The position numbers and the translations under genes are program-made. From assembly GCA_964059195.1 (NCBI GenBank), contig CAXKWD010000005.1, positions 147,775,265 through 147,839,264 of the forward strand: a stretch of 64,000 bases of DNA, written 5' to 3'. This DNA is from Ectobius pallidus (lineage: Eukaryota; Arthropoda; Insecta; Blattodea; Ectobiidae). Shown here in pieces: positions 27,401 to 39,400 of the stretch (positions are counted from its first letter, which is position 1; each line of letters starts with the position of its first letter). The notes beneath the pieces were generated by a model. It did no database searches and was not told where the DNA came from. It saw only the letters and a list, made by a program, of their open reading frames with translations.

Positions 27401-30400
27401 CGTTACTGTACATTCCTTCCTACAGCAGGCCTATTTTCTAAATCTTTGTAATTAGAGATTCTTTGTTTCATAAGTGACGGTTGTCTTCGGGTAAAAATGT
27501 CACATTTTGTTTCACAAAAGTTCATACAAAGAAGCAGTGTTTTTTTTTCTAATTAAAAAGGTGGCAGTACTCACAGAAACTTTATAACTGAATCTCACGG
27601 GAGCTCTCACACTTCTCCCAGACGTCATTTTTCTGAGTTAACAATCGGGCCTAACATGGCCAGAAATGTTTCTCCCCTGAATTGCAGTAAAATTGCCAGT
27701 ACTTGCGACGTACTCTTTAGATTCAGTTTATTCTCAGTTGGCAGGTTTATGAGATACTTCAAAAACATCGACATGGTTTCTTTTATTACACACCGGTACA
27801 AAATAATTATGAATTCACTTGTCTGTGCAACACAAACCAAGCGTTTTCTTTTCAAATTATATGTAAGCAACGAATCCAGTTAAATTTAAACGTGCACTAA
27901 CCCCTTATTAACTATGGTAGTTAGCTACTTACTACTTGTTTCTTACTACGTTAGCATTAACTGCACTTGGTGCAATACTTATACCGTTAGAAAGGCCTTG
28001 ACCACAGGAGCAGTTTGCTGAGGCCTGGAAAACCCACCCCAACCCTCTTGCAGTCCAGTAGCCACGGCAATTTACAGGAACTATCATGTGCTCGTATGTA
28101 TGCAGAAATCTAACAAAACCAACAAACAAGCTTGATTTCAAATAAAACATAATTTTATGGGAATTGTGATAGAAATATTCTGAGTAATATCCAAATTTTA
28201 TCTTTAAAAAAGGTGCCGGTACTGCGTACCGTCACAAAAAAAGCACTGCAAAGAAGTAAAATTATAACTATTATACAATATGAGAATATGAGTCACAAAT
28301 TTACTTTATATTTATTACGTAAAATAATATAATCAAGAATAAATTGATTTACTGTGAAATTTATGTAAAACGATGTCAGTGTTAGTAAAATAATGTTTAA
28401 ATTTTTTCTATTAAATAAATTATTTCCAAAAACATGTAGCTGTTGAGTAAATAATCGCAGGCGAAGTCAAGGACACCTGCTATTATGTAGATATTTTAGT
28501 TAATAGTGTGCTTGTAAATAGCGTGTGCTAGATTCAGTTTATATGTTTATATAAAGAATTTTATGTATTGTCAGCCAAAGCAGCGAACTTCTCTGCGGGG
28601 TGTACTGCTAATTAGAGGGGCAAGAGGAGGTGGTAGTGGAGGAGGAAGTGAAGGCTGCCATCACAGGTGGCTAGACGATTGCTTATTGGCTGCTGGCGCA
28701 TGATTGTTGCCACCACAATTCGTGGCGAGATTCTCTATTAACGAAGTAGAAAATATCTGGCAGGTACTTCAGTTGCTTATCATTTCTTACGTGTAGTTTT
28801 ATTTTAATATTTTGTTACTTATTTCAAGTGTGTATAATTATGTGATGTTCCTTTGATTAGAGTATGCATGTGTTTCAGCCCACGAGTTAGTAATGTCTGG
28901 CATAAATAAAAAGGGGTAAGGAGAATGTTTTCGTAACAGCTAATGTAATGTACTGTAATTTTAATAATAGCACGGCACGGTTCCGACTCTTAACGTAACG
29001 GTCACATTCCTCGCATTCCTCACAGAGAAGTTCTTTGCTTTGGAATACAGTAAAGTACAATTTAAAAATAGAAAAACCTCATATTCCTTATGAATTATGG
29101 TAATTTAATAATATGTTCACTATTACCTTGAGAGGTTTAATCTTAGGTGGAGAATTTGTGCTGACGATGTAGTCAGCATAGCTGAGAGTCTGCTTCTGTT
29201 TTCCTTGTTGAGGACAGAATACACTTAGCCTTAACTTGTAATCTGCATTATCCTTCAAACCTGGCCAGGAACCTGTAGGTCCAGGTATAACCAAGGGAAA
29301 CTCCCTGAAATAGAATAGAAAGAAAAAATTGAGCTTTAATAAACACTAGCAAGTACCCACGTCTTCATCCATGATAATCAGTTGAAAAATTAAAAATTAA
29401 GAGCATACTAATCAAAGCATTATATTTATTAACACTTATACGTGAATCATAAACGATTAATAATTATAATGAAATAACTAAAATCAAGCTTTCCACGATT
29501 GCATTCCACGATTAGGAAGTGCCACCTGGGAAAAACGACCTTAGATTCGAGTTCTTTGGCCCACAAAACCCCTGCATAGAGAGTTCCGTATAAATCAATC
29601 AATGTTTGCTCATTTAGGCATACATTCATTATTCCTCTTCTGTCTATGCTGAAAATTTCAGATGTCTGTGAGCCTTGACATTATAAACAAACGAAACGAT
29701 CAGGGTGGGCTTACAAAACTGAAGTGATCGATAATTCCATGCAATGTATAGACTATGCTGAAAAAATCACAATGCTCTTATTTTCGAGTTATAACAAACA
29801 AACAAACAAAAACAAAAAAAAAAAACAAAACAAAACACCCGCAGTTGATTTGACAAATGAAATGTATTGCCGAAAACTGATTCTTCAATAGTGCTAAAAA
29901 TCACGTTTTCTGCCAGTTTTTCACTTATAACTCGTGAATGAAAACAAAAATTTAAATATTCTTCAGTAGGCCTATATCTCTGTTTAAAATTTCAGGTCTC
30001 TGCATGCAGTAGATTTTGCTGGATATCGCTCACAGACAGATAAACACTTTCTCTTATTATTATAGATAACATTCTTTTCAGTCAGTTTCTTAGGTACGAG
30101 TTAAAAAGTAAACCTGCTTATTAAATTCACTTAGAATGGGAAGACACAATGAAGTGAAATAATATTAAACACATTATCTTCAAGAGCACTCTCTACTTCA
30201 TTAAATTGACTATTCCCGTAGTCAATTTAATAAAGTAGAGAGTGCTCTTGAAGATAATGTGTTTAAACCTGCTTATTCTTTCTAGGTGACTTAAAAATCT
30301 GTATTTTGATACCAGTAGTTTTACTATTAATTCAACCTTGTAATTCATCCCATTTTCTTTTCTACAGTTACATCTTATGTATACTTTTTTTCTTCTATTC

Positions 30401-33400
30401 TCTCAGCTGGAGGTCTCCTCCTAACTATTTATATTATTCTGTAATAGATTTCTCTTTGGTTTTGATATGAATTATGTTTTCCTTGCCTACCTGCCCATAT
30501 CATCCTTTGATTCCTCCAGTGTTACAAGGACTGCATCCCCAAGCCCAACTACTTCAGCCAGGTTAAAGTATTCATGTCCAGGCTCCTGCAGAACACTCCA
30601 CCACATGCGACAGCCTTCACGTGTGTTCAACACAACCGCAGGAACAGTGACACCTTCCTTTGGATTCACATACTGCAGTGTACCTGCAGATGGAGTGTTC
30701 ACTATAGCTGGAGTACCTGGGATCACTTCAACATTAGCTTGTTCTTTTGTTGTGGGAGAACCTGCTTTAGATACCTCCACCGTGAATACATATCTGTGAA
30801 GAAAGAAATTAATACCAAAATAAGATTTAGCTCATGAGTAATTATACTAAGACACTGAGTAATTATGTAATATTATACAGTACCGTATGTAACTATATAA
30901 TTATATTAAGATGATGTCCCACAATCTAATTTTTGGTCCAAATGTCTACAAACCGTCATACTGGATCGTGTGACATGGCCGATTGTCATTGCACACAACT
31001 TCATCCTATATTTCCCATGCAATTGTTTTGCATGCAATGGAATACATTTTCTATTTTTCCATCCAAAAATATTAAATCAACAAATGAGCACCATTCTATC
31101 CCTGCACATGATGCAGAAACATGGCTTCTTCCTCCATACAGCTCATTCTCTCCACCGCCAGTGCTCACTTGACCAGCGAACATAACCAAAAAGATGAAAT
31201 GATACAATATTAAAGTCAAGAAGATGCTGAGACTTTAATTTATAACAGTATTAACAATAACCATTACTACAACTGGCATAAACGATGAGGTGCTCTGGAA
31301 ATTATGATAAAGAATCTGTAAAAAATGTTGTGTCAAGTGCGTACATATTGACCACCATGTCGATTGTAGTAGCCAGAAATAATTGTATAGAAATACTACT
31401 TGATACAAATTTTTCAACCAACAAATTGGATTGTGGGACATCAGCTTTAGGCAATCTAGTTAACTTTACACTATACCCTATCTGCAAAAATTCATGCTAT
31501 TGTGTAATTCACACGCCTGAAATTATAAAGTAAAATTTTAAATTTCTATGTATTCTGGAATATTTCATACATTTACTTTTTGTGAAACCCCTTCCAGGAG
31601 CAAGTAAGTCCATTATGTTGTTAATCAAAAGCATTGCTTTCATTGCGAATTGTGACAGTAACAATAGCTTTAGAATTTTTCTCAAACATCACAGCAACTT
31701 TATAACAGTAGATGTCTAAGCTCTTCTACATATTGGAAGTGGGATAACAGTTTGTACTGTGCTAATGTACAGCGTACAGATAGTTCATGTGCAGTCATTA
31801 CGTTTCAGAGGTTCAGTTTCGATTATGTAAAGTGCAGTAAAGTTACCGTAATGTCCAAGGAAATATAGTCATATTATAAGTTTCAAATTAAAAGTGGTTG
31901 AATACGCAGAGTGAATAGTGAACATGACTGTAGTTCTGAGGAAGATAAAAAATGGAGTACCGTAAGTTATGACATGTAGTTTTCATTCAAATAAATCAAA
32001 CTTAAACAATTTTTGTAATGGTTTAGTAATTTCCTCACATAAATCATGCACTCTATATTAAATTATAAAATTAGCATAAAAAAGTGCATGAAATAAGCAA
32101 GTAAATATGGTATTCACACTCTATACTTACAATTATAAATACATATTCATTCAGAACTAATGACCCTAATCTAGAATAAATATAATAAAATCACTGGCAT
32201 TATCAAAATATCCATGCATTTTGCAGCATAAGCAGGCTTCCTTAAGATTATTCTGTACCAGGGAATTAAAAGCATTAACATGTAATGTCCTAGTTCTTCT
32301 GGGTAGACTATAGAAAATCTTATTGGATACAATTTATATACAGTGTAACCTCTATTAAAACCATCAGTTGAAGAGTTAATTTGTTTTTCAGAAAGGTTAT
32401 CTCTTAATAGGGAAAATGTCATTTTACGTATTACAGAACTAAAATACTCAAGATTTCGTAAAACCTTAATTATCTACTGTTATTTCAAGTTAATCTAAAA
32501 TTATTTGTATTCATCCTCTTGTGAAGTAGCTGTCAATGGTTGCTTGTAGGTTATGCCTACATATTAACACATTCGCTACTGACTACCTGCCAGCTCTTTA
32601 AATGCCCAGCCCAGGGATTTTTAAATGGCTATTTAAACATACACATGAATTTACAGTACCTCGGTATTTTCAGTTTTTCTTGAAAACTATATGAAATTAT
32701 TGCATAAAAATTTTACATACTTTCAGGAAGACTCCTGTGTTTGTTAAGTGGCCGCGGAGCTGCAGCAGACGGGATTAATTCAACACCAGAATCATTGTTG
32801 AATAATAATTCGTCTATCTCTTCACCTGATAATGGCCTACGCCTATAATCACATTTATCTCTTTTGTCACTGCACACGGAATTACCACTAATCCTAATGC
32901 TAGCCATTCTTCACGCTACTGACCGGCGATGCGAATCTGGTCTTCAAAAGCACATGGAATTCCTTTGTTGTCAGGAGGTCAACGACATAATTTAAGGGTT
33001 TCTGTAAATCCAGCAAGTGTATTCACCCACCATCTATTGCCTTAAATGGAAACTAGCAAGTGGAAACTACGACCTTCACCATTTCCTTGAAGAAATATAC
33101 AAAAAAATTGGCGCGGGCGCTTAAACGCCAGCTGGCGTGGACGGGAGGGAAGTGCTGGCTTTTCTTCCACGCCAAATGGCGTGCACGGTAGCGAATGTGT
33201 TAATGTCATCATTCTGTTCAGACAAATTTTCCTCCACAGTATTAAAGAAATCATGAAATCTAACATCATTTTATTAAACATAATAAAATGTAATTATTAC
33301 AAATGGGAAATTAATTAGGCCTACATTTACAAGAACAAAGAAAACATATTTTAAAGTTCTAACATTTAGCAGCAAATTTTGTCTTATAAATGACCGCTAA

Positions 33401-36400
33401 ATCAGTCAAGTTGTTATAATTGAAAATGACAGAAATTTTATCTAAAGTAAAAATAAGTCAGAAAATTCTCTTATAAGATTTATATTAAGTGAGATAACAT
33501 AGAAAAAAAAAAAGCTCTCAGAGCATTTACCTTCCAACTGGGAGAGATCCCGCAGGTATTTTTAAAACTGGTCGTTGAAAAGCATCCTTGTAGGCATTTT
33601 CTAAAGTAATAGTTTCACCAGCTCGAGGTAACAAACATCTTTGTCCAGACTGCTGTCGACAACACCAATTGAACTAAAACAGAAAAAAATTATTTAATTT
33701 TACTAAGCACTAATGAAAATGTAACAGCAGGAAGCTCATTTCTGTTGCAATGAGTTACATTATGAATAAGCAGTTAATAGAAATTGAGACAAGAGTACCT
33801 GTAGATTTCCTGGTTTCTTGTCTAAATCCTGAGACAGCGAAGCATCTAACTGAAGATCCTGTCCAGTGCCCAACACAACTCCCTTTCTTGAAATCTGAGC
33901 TTCAATCCCTAGAGGTTGGACAGTTACTGCTAAAGATGCCTGTAATAGATATGAACATACAGTTAATCAGCTGTTACCTTTGGGTCTACATAATCCATAA
34001 TAAATAATTTATCTGTTCAAAACTTTTTTATACTTAACTGTAGGCCTTTCAAACTTTATGACTTGTACTTCTTATGATATCTACTTCTTAATTGTATGTC
34101 TTTCCTAGTTGAATTCATTGCTTTTGTCTTCCTGAGGTAAATTTAAACCTTGTACTAAAGTACAATATTTAATGGACATACTCTTGTCATTCAATATGAG
34201 TTGTTTCAATAAAAGTTTGAATTTGGGGACCCCAAGTTCTAAAATGTTCCAAAGTTAATGAATTTACCTTCATTTCAGTTTTCTCTGATGTTTCTTTGGA
34301 TTCAGCAGTGCAGGTACTACTGATTATGTACTCCTTACCGCCCTGTAAGATTCCTGCAGGCAGAAAAAGTCTCTTTCCTTGAGGCAGATCCATTTTTTTT
34401 GTGAGTTCTCCATCAATCTTCCATTCGCACTATGGAACAAAAACTTACAGTTAAAAAAAGTAGAAGTCCTTATTCTTAGTAACTAAAATAAGATAATAAC
34501 CATATTGATAAGACATGACTTACTGAAATATGATACATAATTCTAAAACTATTGTTAATTTCATTATGTCTACTGTTATTAGTTAATCAACACTTTACAA
34601 GCTTTTTCAGTCTTCTGTCTGACTCCAATTACTGTGGTGTTTGCCATAGAATAACAAAAATGTAATGTATGAGATCAGAAATTGGGAGGTAGTTGGTTTG
34701 CTATTTGGGGCAAGAGGGACAGTTTCGAAATTTATCAATTTGTTTTTAGCATTTTGGTATATTATTTTCAGGCACATTACAGGAATTGGACTCTCTCCAG
34801 GACTCTCTCCATATTGTTCACAAATTCTGAAGTTTTAAATAAATAAAAAGGATATCCTTCAATCACTGCTTTATAACAAATGTAATATAAAAGTTTATGT
34901 CATGTATAGAATGGGCGGGCTGATGATCATTTGCTAATGTGCTACAGAACACTATAAAAACTACACTAAAATTACTCCTATTCTCTTGGAAAATGAGCCA
35001 TTATGCTAACAAAATGCAAACAAAATGCAAACAAATTTTGCAACACTTTCTCTGGGGATTACTTATTTCTTTTCAAGAATCATGATTTCAATCAGCCTCC
35101 TGATCATCCTCAGCTTGTGTCAGACTGAGTCACACATATATGTCACATCATATCCGACTGAGTCGGACATAAGCTGAGGATGATCAGGAGGCTGATTGAA
35201 ATCATGATTTTTTAAAAGAAACAAGTAAGCGAAGTTTGAGTTTAAACAACCGACCATATACATTATTTATGCTGTTTTACGTTTAGGAAGTCAACATTTT
35301 CAAATCCTCTTAAATTTAATAGGCCATATAAACCTAATAAACAATTTTAAACCTTCTTACATAAGAGAGTACTCTCTTATGTAAGAAGGTTTAAAATTGT
35401 TTTCTTTATTTTAAATTTAGGCAGCACACCCTCGTATTAAGCCACAGCCACGACTGATATAGAAAATGTAAGCTAAAAAACAATAAACTCTATAGATCTA
35501 TAGATTCATGTATAAAATTATTTTTCCAGTTTTATTCTTATAATTAACATTACATATCATAAAAGAATTAAATAAGAGTTAAAATAACATGCATGGTAAC
35601 AGCCAGCCAAAATATCGCCGTCTTATACGAGCAGCATAACACTTTCAACAACAACACTCAATTCGTGAATTCTGCTGTTTACTGGGAATCCACGTGTGAT
35701 GACATGCGTCTGACCTAAGGTCAAAGTCATGTGAAAATTCACCAAACTTTCCCCGAATTAGTGGTTCTGCTTGTACTGCACTGTTTGCTCGGCATCTCTA
35801 CATGTAAAGCTTTGTTTCACCTCAAACTGGTGTGCATAAGAAAGCATCTTCTTTGTCTAATTTTTCCTTTCATTTCAGCTTCGCTACTATTATACCATAC
35901 TGTGAGGCTACTACAATGCATCATGTTATATTGAGCCGATAGGGTATAAAATGTCGAAATTCAGATGAGGGGAGTCCAATTCAAATAATACCCACACCCC
36001 AGTTTTTTGTTCGCAATTTTTGAAAAAACATATGCAGGTAGTATTTGATTATATACAGTATTTAATTAATGAGGAAGAGAAGGCTGACACAAACAGGTTT
36101 CCTATTTTAGGTAATGCCACTTATAGTACCTAAATACTTACTGTTACAGTTGGTTTCATAACTGATGCTTCACAGCTGTCAACTTCAGCTTCTGCATAGT
36201 AGTTGGCTTTACTCCATGTACTGGAAGGTCCTTTCAAAACCAGTGAAGAAGATTTGGATATATTGCTAGTTCCATTTTTGTTGTCCTTTGGCATAACATT
36301 AAACTCAAATTGTTTCTTCTCTCCTTCCTTTCCCATAGCATTTTTCCCAGTGACAGAAATTTTATATTTTATTCCAGGCATCAACTGAAAAACAAAATAA

Positions 36401-39400
36401 ATTCCGGTATGTACAACCTAGCTTAAAAAAATGACTGAACTCTTGAAGATGAATTTGTTGAATTCAGCTGAGCACCCAATTCACAAGACCAGTACAGGCA
36501 AACTATACCAAAAGTGAAGTTCAATATTAATTTCAACTCTATAAAATTATTGCCTTTTATCAACAAGGTAAAAAGAATACTTTACCTTACTTTTATTAAA
36601 CTTTTAATGTAATATTATATAGTTTGCATGCCCATTTCCAGACCTGCCAACTCTCATGCACTGAACATGCATTCGAAGTCAATCTCACGCTCTCATGCAC
36701 TCAAGCTGCAATCAAATGCATTTTATCCATTAAAAAGTTAAGATTTCCTTTAGAATTTCATTTTGTTTTAGCAGGAGCATTTCTGTTTTTTAGGAAACAC
36801 ATATGTACGGGACTTCATTGGTTCTCATCTCGTCGAGAATATGTGTGTGTGTGTGTTTTTTTTTTTCTGTGTTAAGGAAAATTACAACAGCTTTTGGGCC
36901 TTTACTGAAAAGTGATGGTACTGCATTTAAATAGGGTGAATTTTATGTGCAACACATTTCTGTTACCATAATTGATAATGCACAGAAGCTCAAACACCCT
37001 ACTGAATTATTAGTAGTAACACTTCAATGGAAAAACCTTGTGTTTTACTTACCATAGAAGTATTTAGAGCACACTGCATAATCTGGCATTTTTTTAATTC
37101 TCTCTGAAGCATCCTAATGCTTCGCCAGATCATAAGATTATGTCGCTGACCTTTTCCTTCAGCTTCAAATTCTACAGTCCAATTAAAATTGAGTTTCTGT
37201 GCTCCTATTGTTGACATCCTGAAATTAATTTTTAAAAAAAAAGCAATAATGAAACATAAGGAAATAAAATACCATCTACAACGTTAACAATGTTAAAAGA
37301 TAAAGTTACACTTGTGCGAAAAAAACACGAATAATTTTGTGGATGTGATATTTTCAACTGCTCATTGGATAAGTAAAGTTCCATAATTCAGGACTGAAAA
37401 ACCAGAAAATGTTATGCCTTATCAATATTCTATATAACATGTTTGTGACAAAGTAAAATAATAATATTGGTAGACATAAACAGTGTGTCCAGGAATTCAA
37501 CAAAAAAACAAACAAACAAAACAAAACAAAAAACTGAAGGGATTCTATAGATCGTCCCAGCCTTAAAAGACAGTATTGAGTTAAATGTAGTATTTGCATC
37601 TCACTTGCACTCGTACGTTCTGCAATTAGCTTCGTCCTTTTCTATCCCGACAATGTTGCCATTTTCCAAAGTGATAAATGTAATAATGTGATTGCATGGT
37701 CTGATAGGGAATTTTCCGCCCTTTCTAATGATGTCAATTGTAAAGCCATAAATAATTAATATGAGGCCTATTTTTCATAATTACGTTATTTTGGCGGAAG
37801 TCAATATTTTTGCACATTAATAACTTATCACGCGATAGACAGAAAACTAATAATCAAAACAAGTAAAGATTTTTTTCTTGGACTGCCTGATGGTGAAAGA
37901 AAGTACTCCCTTTCCGTCGGCAATAAATTTTACATAAGAAGAAAGCTATATATTTTTTTATTAAGTGCTACCTGAAAATTCTCGGACGGCAACACAGAAA
38001 AGTTAGGTAGTGAGTAACATACTTTGGTATTGACTTTACGTTGGTGACTAAGCGAGAAGAAATGTTTATAGATGTCTGAAAAAGTATTTAAAACAAACCA
38101 GAGCTCTCTATCATGTAGCATTAATAAATTATCACAGTTTTCCCGAGCTCAGCATTCTCGCGCTCATGACTTGGTTGCTTTGAGATTTTGTGTACTCAGA
38201 TGTTTCTAAGACTATCGTGTCTTCTTCAGAGCTCATTGTTATATAGTAGCTGTGTAGTGAAGTTTAACTTTGATGTGAAGTGGTTCTTGTGTTTTTTTAA
38301 ATTAAATTTTATATTAATTAATATTTTATATTAATTATGAATAGAGGAACTAGAAATCTTAGTGTTGACAAATTGCGCAGTAAAGAGCGAATTATAGTAT
38401 TAAATATACTTAATTATTTCTTGAAGAAAATTAACGTTACCCAGGCAATTAAAGAGATAGCAGAAGCTACCGGGTGTCCAGAAAGTTTACTGTATAGAAT
38501 AAGAAAAGAAAAATCGAAAGGCCCTCTGAGAAGGAATAATACTACTCCCTGAGGATAGTGAACAGGCCTAAAGGCATGTAATGTATTTTAACTATTACTT
38601 CCCTTTATAATTATATTCTTGAAAATTATAACACAATAATAGTAATAAGAATATCAATAATAATAATAATAATGATAATAATAATAATAATGATGAAAAA
38701 TAATATTATCGAAATGAAATTTAATATTAAATTTAACATTTATAAATTATCAGCTTAAAGGACCCGGCGTCACCTGGTTTTGTATTTTACTTGTACTTCG
38801 AAGTCAATTTTGGAGGAAGCCCTTTTGATTTTCAAAATTTAGGCCCTAGAGAAAGCACAACTTGTCACACTCAAGGACCCTATTACTTCTAAAGACCATG
38901 GAGGGTGGGGTTGAGGTAAGAAGAGACAGAAATTCCTATTAGTATTTCTTTTCTGTGTGTCAAGTCGTAAAATGAGCCAAAAGAATGTAGATTTAAACGT
39001 CACTTAATAGGGATTAAAACATTTAAGGGACTTTTTTTCCCCCCAAATTTAGTTTTACCTAAGTTTTTCTCCTGGTTCTGTTAGCTCTGTGTAAAGTCTG
39101 GCAAAAATTGATCAGAGAATTTAGATTTAAATAACATTTATATAATAGGGGTTGCAACATTTAAGGAGTGGTTTCATCCAAATAAACTTTGGTTAAAAAT
39201 TTATCTTGATTCAATAGGTTCTTGGTATAAAGTCTGATAAAATTGGTCAAAGGATGTAGATAAATATATATCACAAAATAGGGGTGAAAGATCTAAAATG
39301 TGGTTTGTTCCAAAATTAGTTTTCCTACCATTTTCTCCTGATTCTATACGTTCTGTGTACAAAGTCTGTTAAAAACACGTCAAGAATGTACATCTAAATT

